Source of the DNA: Salinibacterium sp. SWN248
GTDB taxonomy: Bacteria; Actinomycetota; Actinomycetes; Actinomycetales; Microbacteriaceae
Reading direction: 5' to 3'
DNA length: 64,000 nucleotides
NCBI RefSeq assembly: GCF_015864575.1
Contig: NZ_JADYWW010000002.1
Span: forward strand, 124,001-188,000
The notes beneath the pieces are model-generated. The model searched no databases. It was given only the letters and a program-made list of their open reading frames with translations, and was not told the origin of the DNA. Of this stretch, positions 1-8,299 are shown one piece after another (the stretch's first letter is position 1; the number at the start of each line of letters is the position of its first letter). The translations under genes and the position numbers were made by a program.

Positions 1-2087
1 ATGTTGTCGTCACCGGCCACGGCAGTGACGATCACCTCGCTCGTGGCCCGCGACACGGCCTGAGCGAACATCCGCAATTCGTCGTGGAGCACTTCGCGGC
101 GACGGTCGGCGACCGCGAGTTTCTCCCCCGCCAGCACACGCGGCAGATCGTGCGCACCGAGCAGCGACCCACGCACGCGGAGGTTGGGCCACACGTTCTC
201 TTGCATGCCGGCAACCACCACGACATCGAACTCTTGGCCGATGACGGATGCCGGCGTTCCGACCGTGACCGAGTCAACAATCGAGCGCGCGGCGAGGGTG
301 TCTTCCGCGACATCGGCCGAGAGCCATTCGTTGAGAAAAACGTTGGCGGGCGCATCCGGTCGACGTTCCACAAAGCGCTTGGCCGAGGAGAACAGGGCAA
401 CCACGGCATCGAGGTGGCGGTTGGCTTCTTCGGCGACAACGCCCGCGCCCAGTGCTTGCTCGAACCAGCGATCGGCGAGCCCGCTGCGCTGCCATGCGCC
501 CCACAGGAGTTCTTCGATGGTGTCGCCTGCGGCCCCCGCAGCGGCGGTTTCGCGAAGGTTCTTGGCGACCGCTGCAGCCTGCCGGGCGACGCGATTGTCG
601 ATCGTGACGAACCCGGCCGGAGCCGCAAGCGCCTGCGCGATCAACTCGTCGGCCGAGTCGTAAATTTCGGCACCGAGCGCTTCGTGACGCAGCGCAGCCT
701 TGAGGCGCCGCAGCGAGACGGTGTCGAAACCGCCAACGGAACTGCACAGCAGCTCGACGGCTGCTGCGGCATCCAGCGGGCGACGCTCTAATGCCAATTC
801 AAGCAGAACGATTAAGCCGTTGACGCTGAATTCGTCGCGCACGGCACTGCGCGCACTCGACACGCTGGTCACCACTTCGAGGGTGCGCAACTGCCGGGCC
901 AGCGATGGAATCAGCGAACCGGTGCGCACAATGACGGCCATGCGCGACCACGGCACCGACTCGAGCACATGCTTCTCGCGCAGGTGGCGCGCGATGAACG
1001 CAATCTCTTCGGCCGGTGTCGTCAGCTGAAAACTGTGGATGCTCGACGGCGCTGTGGCCACCGCCGGCGATTTGCGCTGCTCGATGAGCCCCGCAACACC
1101 GATGCGTTGAGTGAGGTTGGTGACCGTCTGACGCAACTCAGCACTGTGCCGATGCACCGACGACAAAAACAACGATTCGCAGCTCTCCAAGTGAAGGCGC
1201 GTCGCCCACTGCGACAGCACGGCGGGCTGAGCGCCCCGGAACGACCCTGTGGTGAGGTCAGGATCGCCGAAACCGATGATCGTAATGCCGCGACTGGCGA
1301 GTGCCCGCACGAGAGAAATGGTGGCCTCGGTGAGTTCGTGGGCGTCATCGACCACGACCAACCGCAGCCGATCGATCGCCGCATAGTGGCCGCCCTCAAT
1401 CAGCCCGGCGGCCTCAGCCAGCAGCTCGCTCGCGTCGAAATGCCGATCGCGATAGCTGGCCTTCACCTGGTCGTACACAGAAATGAACGCGGATGCCGCC
1501 ACCCATTCCGGTCGATCGGTGCGTTCGCCGAGCGCTGCCAAGTCAGCGGGAGTAACCCCAAACTCGACACAGCGCATCATGAGATCACGCAACTCGGTGC
1601 GGAACCCCCGCAGGCGGCGAACCTCTGGATCGAGGTGAGCCGGCCACGGCGCTCCCGTGCCGTCGGCGATTTCGCCCGCCAGCAGGTCAGAAATAATTTG
1701 GTCTTGCTCGGCGCCTGTGAGCAGTGTTGGCGGGCCTTCACCGGCAACAGCAGCAGCCTCGCGAATCACTTCGAACGCGAGCGAGTTCGCGGTTCGTGCC
1801 ATTGGCCCCAAGGTAGGCGCATCAATGCGCGCCGCCAAACGATCACGCAGCGCCGTCGCGCTCTGACGGGTGGCCGACAGCACCACTATCTGCTCGGGAG
1901 ACCAGCCGCGGGCGTGCACACGCTGCGCCACCAGCTCAACAAGAGTCTCGGTTTTACCCGTGCCCGGCGCTCCAACAACGATCGCGCTCACACCGTCGGC
2001 GAGGTCGACAACAGCGCACTGAGAATCGTCGAGCGTATGCGGTGCGGTAGCCGCGGCATCCGCACGCTCAGAGGGCAAGGTGACCAT
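1..2087 (-). CDS. UvrD/Rep-type ATP-dependent DNA helicase, AdnA/AdnB-like (3' part cut by window edge)
   Basis: An uninterrupted minus-strand frame runs from ATG at 2087 off the left edge, giving about 695 residues. The N-terminus carries a superfamily-1 Walker A (GAPGTGKT, about residue 42), then a VVVDDAHE Walker B and a GFGDPDL motif III. Near the visible end come VVVVAGMQENVWPN and AVSRATSEVIVTAV, matching UvrD motifs V and VI. A C-terminal PD-(D/E)XK nuclease domain, usual in the actinobacterial AdnAB double-strand-break resection motor, would lie outside the window. A divergent DUF3107 gene matches the Mycobacterium Rv3202c region, so this is probably the first gene of an adnA-adnB-like pair (inference). 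No Shine-Dalgarno is present; TAGCGT lies 6 nt before the ATG, suggesting a leaderless mRNA. Family is certain, exact orthology is not. Confidence 0.85.
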   Translation of the reverse strand, partial: MVTLPSERADAAATAPHTLDDSQCAVVDLADGVSAIVVGAPGTGKTETLVELVAQRVHARGWSPEQIVVLSATRQSATALRDRLAARIDAPTLGPMARTANSLAFEVIREAAAVAGEGPPTLLTGAEQDQIISDLLAGEIADGTGAPWPAHLDPEVRRLRGFRTELRDLMMRCVEFGVTPADLAALGERTDRPEWVAASAFISVYDQVKASYRDRHFDASELLAEAAGLIEGGHYAAIDRLRLVVVDDAHELTEATISLVRALASRGITIIGFGDPDLTTGSFRGAQPAVLSQWATRLHLESCESLFLSSVHRHSAELRQTVTNLTQRIGVAGLIEQRKSPAVATAPSSIHSFQLTTPAEEIAFIARHLREKHVLESVPWSRMAVIVRTGSLIPSLARQLRTLEVVTSVSSARSAVRDEFSVNGLIVLLELALERRPLDAAAAVELLCSSVGGFDTVSLRRLKAALRHEALGAEIYDSADELIAQALAAPAGFVTIDNRVARQAAAVAKNLRETAAAGAAGDTIEELLWGAWQRSGLADRWFEQALGAGVVAEEANRHLDAVVALFSSAKRFVERRPDAPANVFLNEWLSADVAEDTLAARSIVDSVTVGTPASVIGQEFDVVVVAGMQENVWPNLRVRGSLLGAHDLPRVLAGEKLAVADRRREVLHDELRMFAQAVSRATSEVIVTAVAGDDN

Positions 2088-2161
2088 GCGTCAACGCTAT
2101 CGGGATGCGCTGACAGTGAACGTGATATTCATCGCGCCCGGTTGTGTCGTAATCTTGGGTC

Positions 2162-2386
2162 GTGGACATTAGCATCGGTATCAACAACAGCCCCCGTGAG
2201 ATCAACTTTGAGTCGGCACAGTCGTCGAGCGAGGTCGAGACCATCATCGCCGAGGCATTGAACTCGGATGCCAAGTACGTGAGCCTGCGTGACGCCAAGG
2301 GCAAGCTTTACATCGTTCCTACCGCGTCAGTCTCCTACGTCGAACTCGGCGAAGAAGAGTCGCGCCGCATCGGATTCGTGGCCTAA
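2162..2386 (+). CDS. DUF3107 family protein (TB9.4-like)
   Basis: A 74-residue acidic protein with the DUF3107 pattern: an N-terminal beta strand (MDISIGINNSPREI), a helix with TIIAEAL, and a C-terminal strand KLYIVPTASVSYVEL. Length is typical of the family. The M. tuberculosis member is TB9.4 (Rv3208A); its biochemical function is not established. The start is GTG at 2162 with no ribosome binding site, but TAATCT lies exactly 6 nt upstream, the arrangement of a leaderless promoter. It is divergent from the helicase gene and 2 nt from the next small membrane protein gene, so the two are probably co-transcribed. Confidence 0.88.
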   Translation: MDISIGINNSPREINFESAQSSSEVETIIAEALNSDAKYVSLRDAKGKLYIVPTASVSYVELGEEESRRIGFVA

Positions 2387-2388
2387 CA

Positions 2389-2679
2389 GTGGAACTGCTG
2401 TTCGTCACCGTCATCGGAGCGTCGCTCGCGACCATCATTCGCTACCTGCTGCCGTCGCGCGGCATGTATGGTGCGGCGCTGCTGCCCGCTGTCGGTGCTG
2501 CCGTTACCGCAACCGTGTGGGTTGCTCTGGTCTGGGTCGGCCTCACATTTGACGGCACCTGGATCTGGGTTGCGAGCCTGCTCGCCGGCATTGCCGTGGC
2601 TCTGGTCGTCGCCATCCGTCTGCCGCGTCACCGCGAAGCCGCCGATGTGCGTTCCTTCGAAACGCTCTCGCGCAGCTAA
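2389..2679 (+). CDS. Small three-helix membrane protein
   Basis: A 96-residue protein starting at GTG 2389, 2 nt after the DUF3107 stop codon. Hydrophobic segments at about residues 2-20, 27-50 and 56-77 suggest three membrane helices, followed by a short charged tail (RLPRHREAADVRSFETL) that would be cytoplasmic if positive-inside holds. I recognise no catalytic motif or named domain. Tight coupling to DUF3107 suggests shared expression. Codon use matches its neighbours, and the continuous hydrophobic pattern supports a real gene. Confidence 0.72.
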   Translation: MELLFVTVIGASLATIIRYLLPSRGMYGAALLPAVGAAVTATVWVALVWVGLTFDGTWIWVASLLAGIAVALVVAIRLPRHREAADVRSFETLSRS

Positions 2680-2693
2680 CTGAACACAGTTCG

Positions 2694-3410
2694 CTAGGCG
2701 GTCAGGCCGAGCGCATCCATTCGACGGGTGTGCGCTGCGATGAGCTCGGTAAACACCGGCTCAACCTGCGCCTCCGTGGTGCGAGTGTGGTCAGGGAAAA
2801 CGAGCGCTGATCGCGCCAACAGCATCATGTCGCCCATGAGTCGACGGCCCCACATCGCCAGTCGCGAATCAAGGCGGGGATTGGCATCGATCGCTGCCTG
2901 CAGATATTCAGCGAGAACCTTCTCGCCTGACTCTCCGCGGAAAATCTCCACGAGTCGAGTGTGTGATTCCGTGGGAAGCCCGGCAGCAAGTCGCGCGTAA
3001 AAGTCGTCAAAGAATCCGGCGCTCAGGTAGGCCGTGATGAGCGATTCGTACCAGTCAGCGCCACGAGCAATGCGCTCGAAGTTGTCGACGGCTTCAGTAA
3101 ATTGGTCCATCACTTCGGCAGGCGAGCCGCCAGCCTTCGTGATTTCTTCCACCAACCGGCGGTGCTTCGACAGCGACAACTCCGCCGCTTTGCCGATCGA
3201 GGTCTTCGCAGCGGTAGTGGGAGCGTTAGAAATGACGCGCGAGAGGTTCTCAAAGATCTTGAGCTGCACATACGCTGCGCGCCCTAAGAAGGCGAGAATG
3301 TCGGGAGTGAACTCCGCGAGGGCTACTTTTTCGGTCGCTGCAACATCAGATCGTGACCGAAGGCGAGGCACTTCGATGCGACCTGGCTTGCGCGAAAACC
3401 ACTTAACCAC
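2694..3410 (-). CDS. Ferritin-like fold protein (tRNA-(MS2IO6A)-hydroxylase-like, Rv3210c type)
   Basis: A 238-residue mostly helical protein from GTG at 3410. It resembles the actinobacterial ferritin-like proteins annotated as MiaE-like hydroxylases, with long helices such as FENLSRVISNAP, KHRRLVEEITKAG, YESLITAYLSAGFFDDFYARLA and a C-terminal AAHTRRMDALGL. Metal ligands are hard to assign by eye, so hydroxylase activity is not claimed. It lies between DUF3107 and the DEAD-box gene, as its homologue Rv3210c does between Rv3208A and Rv3211. No Shine-Dalgarno; TAAGCT sits 6 nt before the GTG, so the mRNA is probably leaderless. Confidence 0.75.
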   Translation of the reverse strand: MVKWFSRKPGRIEVPRLRSRSDVAATEKVALAEFTPDILAFLGRAAYVQLKIFENLSRVISNAPTTAAKTSIGKAAELSLSKHRRLVEEITKAGGSPAEVMDQFTEAVDNFERIARGADWYESLITAYLSAGFFDDFYARLAAGLPTESHTRLVEIFRGESGEKVLAEYLQAAIDANPRLDSRLAMWGRRLMGDMMLLARSALVFPDHTRTTEAQVEPVFTELIAAHTRRMDALGLTA

Positions 3411-3500
3411 GGAGCCAGCTTAGAGCGTGTGAGAGCCCTGCGCAGTTGCAACAACCCGCCTCGCCGCCTCAATTCACGGCCTCGACCCAGCAGAACCCGC

Positions 3501-3534
3501 TAAACTACGGGCATCCCCCCGACTCAGGAGGGGG
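3501..3534 (+). promoter_or_regulatory. Probable promoter and 5'-leader hairpin of the DEAD-box gene
   Basis: TAAACT at 3501-3506 fits the actinobacterial -10 pattern TANNNT. Transcription would begin near 3513 and give a leader of roughly 70 nt. Immediately downstream, a C-run (3515-3520) can pair with a G-run (3530-3534). Leaders of DEAD-box RNA helicase genes are often cold- or RNA-structure-responsive, so this hairpin could matter, but that is inference. The 162 bp between 3424 and 3585 hold nothing else recognisable. Confidence 0.35.
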
Positions 3535-3585
3535 TCCCGCGCCCCAGGTCAAAAAGGGCGCATCGCACCTAGACGGGCTTCATAC

Positions 3586-5085
3586 GTGACTTTTTCAGAA
3601 CTCAATATCGATCAGGACATGGTCGATGCTCTTGCCACCAAGGGCATCATCGAACCGTTCCCGATCCAAACTCAAACCATTCCTATGGGCCTCGCAGGCC
3701 AGGACATCATCGGTCAGGCCAAGACCGGTACCGGTAAGACACTCGGCTTCGGGCTTCCCGTGCTGCAGTCGCTCGGCATCGATCCTGAGCCCGGAGTAAA
3801 GGCACTCATTGTGGTGCCGACTCGCGAACTCTGTGTTCAGGTAGCTGAAGACCTCGTGCTCGCGGCATCCAACCGTTCGACCAAGGTTGCAGCCATTTAC
3901 GGCGGCAAGGCATACGAAGGTCAGGTCGAACAGATCAAGGCCGGCGCCCAAGTCATCGTCGGCACGCCCGGTCGTTTGCTCGACCTCGCCAGTCAGCGCA
4001 TGCTCTCGCTCAAAGACATCAAGGTCATGGTCTTGGATGAGGCAGACAAGATGCTCGACCTCGGCTTCCTCTCCGACATCGAGAAGCTGTTCGCGCAGAC
4101 GCCTCCTACTCGCCACACCATGCTGTTCTCGGCAACGATGCCCGGCCCGATCGTGGCTCTCGCTCGTCGCTTCATGAACAAGCCCATCCACATCCGCGCC
4201 ACCGACCCCGACGAGGGCCTGACGCAAAAGAACATCAAGCACGTCGTTTACCGTGCGCACAACCTCGACAAAGACGAGGTCATTGCGCGCATCCTGCAGT
4301 CTGAGGGTCGCGGCAAGACGGTTGTCTTCACGCGCACCAAGCGTGCTGCTGCCAAGCTTGTTGAAGAGCTGAACGACCGCGGCTTCAACGCTGCTGCCGT
4401 GCACGGTGACCTCAACCAAGAGCAGCGTGAGCGCGCCATGGCTGCGTTCAAGGCTGGCAAGAAAGACATTCTTATCGCGACGGATGTTGCGGCACGAGGC
4501 ATTGACGTCAATGACGTCACCCACGTGATCAACCACACCATCCCTGACGACCACGACACCTACCTGCACCGTGCTGGCCGTACCGGTCGCGCCGGCAAGA
4601 CCGGTGTTGCTGTCACGTTCGTGGACTGGGCAGACATGCTCAAGTGGACGCACATCAACAAGGCGCTCGAGATGGGCATCCCTGAGCCGACCGAGACCTA
4701 CTCGTCGAGCCCGCACCTTTTCTCCGACCTCGACATTCCTGAGGGAACCAAGGGCCGCCTTCCTGGTTCGCACGCTCCGGCGGTGCGCACCAGTGGTGCT
4801 GCTTCGGGCTCCGGATCAGGGTCAGGCGGTGGCCGCGGATCACAGCGTTCAACCGACTCGTCACGTCCGCCCCGCAACCGCACGCGCTCTGGATCGGGTT
4901 CCGACTCCAATGCGCGTTCACGCTCGAGCGAGGGCGATTCTGTTTCCAGCGCACGCGCGGCTGACGACAACGTCCGCCCCGAAGGCGGCGGCACCCACGA
5001 TGGTGGAGCCCCCGCCCGTCGCAAGCGCACGCGTCGCCGTCGCGGCGGAAACGAAGGCGCACCAACTGCGCCTCCGACCGCGTAG
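3586..5085 (+). CDS. DEAD-box ATP-dependent RNA helicase (RhlE/CsdA class)
   Basis: A 499-residue RNA helicase with all core motifs: Q motif (FPIQTQTIP), motif I AKTGTGKT, Ia PTRELC, GG, Ib TPGR, II DEAD, III SAT, IV VVFTRTK, V ATDVAARGID and VI HRAGRTGRAG. The core spans about residues 1-380. A low-complexity tail follows (about 395-499), rich in Ser, Gly and Arg and ending in RRKRTRRRRGG, typical of an RNA-binding or phase-separating tail. It likely remodels RNA during ribosome assembly or mRNA turnover. Its place next to the ferritin-like gene matches M. tuberculosis rhlE (Rv3211). The start is GTG at 3586 with no clear Shine-Dalgarno. A strong terminator follows at 5111. Confidence 0.95.
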   Translation: MTFSELNIDQDMVDALATKGIIEPFPIQTQTIPMGLAGQDIIGQAKTGTGKTLGFGLPVLQSLGIDPEPGVKALIVVPTRELCVQVAEDLVLAASNRSTKVAAIYGGKAYEGQVEQIKAGAQVIVGTPGRLLDLASQRMLSLKDIKVMVLDEADKMLDLGFLSDIEKLFAQTPPTRHTMLFSATMPGPIVALARRFMNKPIHIRATDPDEGLTQKNIKHVVYRAHNLDKDEVIARILQSEGRGKTVVFTRTKRAAAKLVEELNDRGFNAAAVHGDLNQEQRERAMAAFKAGKKDILIATDVAARGIDVNDVTHVINHTIPDDHDTYLHRAGRTGRAGKTGVAVTFVDWADMLKWTHINKALEMGIPEPTETYSSSPHLFSDLDIPEGTKGRLPGSHAPAVRTSGAASGSGSGSGGGRGSQRSTDSSRPPRNRTRSGSGSDSNARSRSSEGDSVSSARAADDNVRPEGGGTHDGGAPARRKRTRRRRGGNEGAPTAPPTA

Positions 5086-5108
5086 CGCACGCCGCCCGTC
5101 AGATTCAT

Positions 5109-5140
5109 AAGAAAGCCCCACCTCGAGTGGGGCTTTCTTC
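5109..5140 (+). terminator. Rho-independent terminator of the DEAD-box gene
   Basis: A perfect 11-bp stem, GAAAGCCCCAC (5111-5121) with GTGGGGCTTTC (5127-5137), and a 5-nt loop. Flanking A and T residues extend the stem and give a short U tail. It lies 25 bp after the helicase stop codon. Confidence 0.85.
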
Positions 5141-5274
5141 GTGAGGGCACGGCGCACGCTGCAGCGGGCAATAGCTGCTCTCAGCGCGGTTCGCACAAGC
5201 ACTGGTTTTATCGCCAGAACAGGCGCACAATAGAAAAAATGTTCCTCAGCGCACGGTAGCGAAGGAGGAGAACA

Positions 5275-6003
5275 ATGCCGGTGCAACAGAAGAACTCTTC
5301 ACCAGATTTCATGCCCGTTCTCTCTGCCGGGCGCCATCGTACTCCCCGCCGGGGCGGCTGCTTCATGGAGTTCGCCTCCTATCTTGCCGGCGAAAAATGG
5401 AGCGATCATCCTTCGTGCACTCATCCGGCGTTGGCCCTTCTGGCGCGTCTCGTGAATGACTGCACCGCCGACCACGACCGCTCTGAGCTCGTGGAGCTCA
5501 TTCCGTCGGTGATTGGCATCACGAGCGATGATCCACGCCTAGCGCTTCGTATCGCGCTGCGTGCAGCAACGACCGCTCTGCCGATCGCCAGTGAAGGACG
5601 TCAGCGTGCTCTCGCCGTTGGCATCCTCTCGACACAGTCGCAACTGGCTGCATTCGAGCCCCTCCCCCACGACGATCTGAAAGATGCGGTTGCCTTCGCG
5701 TTCGCGCAAGCCCCAGCGGCTGAGTTCTGGGCACGCACGTTCAGTGCGGAGTGCCCCAGCGATCATCGCGCGCGCCATAGTCGTGAGGTGACGCGAATGG
5801 CCCAGGCGATCATCCGCACGTCCGTCATTGGCATCGCCTACGCGTGCTCCCCCAACGCTGACGCGCGGCTCAAAGCGCTGCTTCAGGATGCCATCGATGA
5901 TTGCCGGATGCTCGTCGCCAGCACTGCCGCAGAGGCCACCGCCACTACGGCATCGCCGAAGCCTCGGACACGGTTGCGGGCGAGGTCGCTTCTACGGTCG
6001 TAG
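5275..6003 (+). CDS. Conserved actinobacterial protein of unknown function
   Basis: A 242-residue protein starting at ATG 5275 with a strong Shine-Dalgarno (AAGGAGGAG, 5 nt spacing). The N-terminus has a distinctive RRGGCFMEFASYLAGEKW stretch and a Cys/His cluster (HPSCTHPAL). The rest looks helical and alanine-rich, with AIRTSVIGIAYA-like segments and an Arg-rich end (RTRLRARSLL). The pattern is familiar from uncharacterised Microbacteriaceae proteins, but I know no function. The last 12 nt overlap the convergent lactate dehydrogenase gene. Confidence is high that it is a gene and low on its role. Confidence 0.72.
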   Translation: MPVQQKNSSPDFMPVLSAGRHRTPRRGGCFMEFASYLAGEKWSDHPSCTHPALALLARLVNDCTADHDRSELVELIPSVIGITSDDPRLALRIALRAATTALPIASEGRQRALAVGILSTQSQLAAFEPLPHDDLKDAVAFAFAQAPAAEFWARTFSAECPSDHRARHSREVTRMAQAIIRTSVIGIAYACSPNADARLKALLQDAIDDCRMLVASTAAEATATTASPKPRTRLRARSLLRS

Positions 6004-6945
6004 CGACTCCGCAACGCCACGAAGCGTGTTCGCCGACTCGGTGAGGAGGCGCAGTTCGGTCTCACTAAAGGTGGTTTCTTTGATCGGTGCCGCCCCGGCT
6101 GCGCTCACGATGCAGGGCACTGACAGTGCGACACCGCTGAGTCCATGGAAGTCAGTGAGCACGGGAGCAACCGGCATGACGGAGTGCTTGTCACCAAGGA
6201 TCGCTTCCACGATGTGGGCGGTCGACAACCCGATCGCATAGTTCGTCGCGCCTTTGCCTTCGATGACCTTATAGGCGGCGTTGCGGACGCCGTCGGCGAT
6301 GTCGTCGAGTTCGGCTTCTGTCATGCGGGGGTGGCCATCGCGTTGCCATTCCAGAATCGGCACGCCACCGATGGTGGCGCGTGACCACAGCGGAAACTCT
6401 GAGTCACCGTGTTCGCCAATAATCGACGCGTGAACGCTAGAAGGTGAGACACCAGCGCGCTCGGCAAGCTTCCAGCGCAATCGCGAGGTATCGAGCACAG
6501 TGCCAGACGCAAAAATACGCTCCGGCGGCAGGCCCGACTGCTCTTGCGCGAGCACCGTGAGCACGTCACAGGGGTTGGTCACGATGACATAAATCGCGTC
6601 AGGCGCGACCTCCATCAACTGCGGCATCATCGAACCGATAATGCGCGCGTTGACATCAGCAAGTTCGATGCGGGACTGGCCGGGATTCTGCTTCGCGCCA
6701 GCGGTGATCACCACAACGTGCGAGCCCTTCACGACCGAGATGTCGCTCCCGCCCATGATCTGACTCGACCCCGTGAACTGGGTGCCGTGGGCAAGGTCAA
6801 GCACTTCGGCATCCACCTTTTTAGTGGCAATGTCGTACAGCGCAATCTGTCGGGCAGACCCTCTGATCAGCGCAGCGTAGGCGGCACTAGCCCCCACGCT
6901 TCCGGCTCCAACAATGGTCAGCTTTGAGTTCTCGACAAGGCTCAT
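5992..6945 (-). CDS. ldh: L-lactate dehydrogenase
   Basis: A 317-residue NAD-dependent enzyme interconverting pyruvate and L-lactate. Visible features are the Rossmann GAGSVG loop (about residue 13), the mobile specificity loop GAKQNPGQSR, where Gln marks lactate rather than malate dehydrogenase, TNPCDVLT, the Asp/Arg pair in DTSRLRWKL, and the catalytic His in GEHGDS. Length is normal. The start ATG at 6945 lacks a Shine-Dalgarno; GACACT lies 6 nt upstream, the same hexamer and spacing as the aminopeptidase gene at 12242, so a leaderless mRNA is possible. It is transcribed alone and converges with the unknown gene upstream. It probably serves fermentation or lactate use. Confidence 0.95.
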   Translation of the reverse strand: MSLVENSKLTIVGAGSVGASAAYAALIRGSARQIALYDIATKKVDAEVLDLAHGTQFTGSSQIMGGSDISVVKGSHVVVITAGAKQNPGQSRIELADVNARIIGSMMPQLMEVAPDAIYVIVTNPCDVLTVLAQEQSGLPPERIFASGTVLDTSRLRWKLAERAGVSPSSVHASIIGEHGDSEFPLWSRATIGGVPILEWQRDGHPRMTEAELDDIADGVRNAAYKVIEGKGATNYAIGLSTAHIVEAILGDKHSVMPVAPVLTDFHGLSGVALSVPCIVSAAGAAPIKETTFSETELRLLTESANTLRGVAESLRP

Positions 6946-6974
6946 GCGATTAGTGTCCCACGACTGCCCGCGAC

Positions 6975-7415
6975 CTACGCTCGAAACTCAGAGAGAAAAA
7001 GCACGAGTTGGTAGACAGGAACCAAGCCCGCCGCGAGAGCGCACAAACCAGCCACGATGCGAAGCTGCCGCACGCGTCTTTCCATCTCCTTAGCTGGTTC
7101 ATAGACAGCCTCATCCGTCATCTCCCCAATCTCAGTCCGAGGTTTGTACAGACTGAGATTGCTTGATTCATCAAGCGTTATGGAAGCCGCACGGCGCGAC
7201 AGCACACGAGCGGTCGCGAACGAAAGCACTGCGGCTCCCAAGAGCACTACAGGCCAGTAAGCAGAAAAAAAGACGATAATCAGAGGTCCAGGTGCTTGCA
7301 TGACTAAGAGCGCAATGCCCACCACTTGGTAGACAACAAAAAATACAACGATAAGAACAATCGCGGTAGCGCCAAGGAGAAGATTCCTCGCCGCATGCTT
7401 TAGCGCATTTCCCAT
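6975..7415 (-). CDS. Hypothetical membrane protein
   Basis: A 146-residue protein with two adjacent hydrophobic segments (about residues 13-37 and 43-66), a polar loop rich in Glu/Arg (about 75-115), and a third segment at about 118-141. No recognised domain or catalytic motif. A+T content looks slightly higher than in flanking genes. It lies 29 bp upstream of ldh on the same strand and could be transcribed with it. Function unknown. Confidence 0.6.
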   Translation of the reverse strand: MGNALKHAARNLLLGATAIVLIVVFFVVYQVVGIALLVMQAPGPLIIVFFSAYWPVVLLGAAVLSFATARVLSRRAASITLDESSNLSLYKPRTEIGEMTDEAVYEPAKEMERRVRQLRIVAGLCALAAGLVPVYQLVLFLSEFRA

Positions 7416-7468
7416 TCGCTGATCATGACAAAAAAACAGCCTTTTGTGGCGACTTCTCGGCTACCCGT

Positions 7469-8215
7469 CTAGATAAGGTCTGCACGCGCTGACGAGGCGT
7501 GGACGAGAGCGGACTCGCTGCGGCATCCGACAATCGCTGGCGCTTGCCCGATGAGGGCGTCATTGGCGATTGCCTCCACCATGAAGAGGGCGAAATCGGT
7601 GCGGCGCGTGAGGTTACTCTCCAAGATCGACGAACCGACGGCGGAGCTCCAGACGGGCAGGCCCTCGCTCTCTCCCTCTTCGAGATCGCTCCCGCGCACG
7701 AGCGTCCACTGCGTGTTGCTCGCGAAGATCTGTTCAGCGGCGCGGGTCTGGTCAGCGATGTCGACGGCGCGCACCGCCTTCGCGAGCCAGGATGCGATGG
7801 CCACCGTCGCGAGGAAGCGTCGCGAATAAACGTCGGCTGCACTCGCTCTCACATGCCAGCCGCACGAGAAGATCAGTCGCGCCCCCACCGGAGCGAAATC
7901 CATGACGGCTTGAGCGGTGCGCGACGAATAATCTCGCACGCCCCACGGCGCAAGAACCGTCAATACGGCGGTGCAGCCCACGACCGCTCGCTCAATGACG
8001 CTGCGATCAGAGGTCTCCCCCGGTATTACCGTGATGCGATCGCCGAAGTGTTCAAGCTTCGTCACGCTCTTCGGGCGGCACACTCCCACGACTTCATAAC
8101 CGCGTTCAAGTGCGTGAACTGCTAAATACTGGCCGAGCTTGCCGGAGATGCCAACGATGCACACGCGCTGGCGTGCGGCCGGGGTTGCTGGACGACTGTT
8201 TTCGGAGCTGGTCAT
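7469..8215 (-). CDS. NAD(P)-binding NmrA/SDR-like protein
   Basis: A 248-residue atypical short-chain dehydrogenase. The N-terminal Rossmann motif GISGKLGQYL (about residues 22-31) is followed by an NADP-type loop (VCRPK) and the ITVIPGETSD strand typical of NmrA-like NAD(P)H-binding proteins. The usual Tyr-x-x-x-Lys catalytic pair is not obvious. Translation starts at ATG 8215 with an AGAGGA ribosome binding site. The gene is divergent from a TetR regulator; two identical-type palindromes between them imply TetR represses it, possibly as an electrophile or drug response. Substrate unknown. Confidence 0.78.
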   Translation of the reverse strand: MTSSENSRPATPAARQRVCIVGISGKLGQYLAVHALERGYEVVGVCRPKSVTKLEHFGDRITVIPGETSDRSVIERAVVGCTAVLTVLAPWGVRDYSSRTAQAVMDFAPVGARLIFSCGWHVRASAADVYSRRFLATVAIASWLAKAVRAVDIADQTRAAEQIFASNTQWTLVRGSDLEEGESEGLPVWSSAVGSSILESNLTRRTDFALFMVEAIANDALIGQAPAIVGCRSESALVHASSARADLI

Positions 8216-8234
8216 GGTTTCCTCTCGAATTAAC

Positions 8235-8265
8235 CTTACGCCGTAAGATTACCTTACGAAGTAAG
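8235..8265. promoter_or_regulatory. Twin TetR operators CTTAC-N3-GTAAG
   Basis: Two 13-bp palindromes, CTTACGCCGTAAG (8235-8247) and CTTACGAAGTAAG (8253-8265), share half-sites and are centred 18 bp apart in the 84-bp gap between the divergent NAD(P)-binding gene and tetR. Flanks are also similar (C before, AT after). The layout is typical of TetR autoregulation with two dimers bound. Confidence 0.82.
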
Positions 8266-8299
8266 ATAGTCAATACCTCATACGACAAGGAGCAGCCGA

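Noticed and set aside
969-2261. A plus-strand frame of 430 codons
   Set aside because: It is antisense to the UvrD-type helicase, whose motifs are clear; the translation shows no fold or motif.
3595-4773. A minus-strand frame of 392 codons
   Set aside because: It is antisense to the DEAD-box helicase, with no homology-like features.
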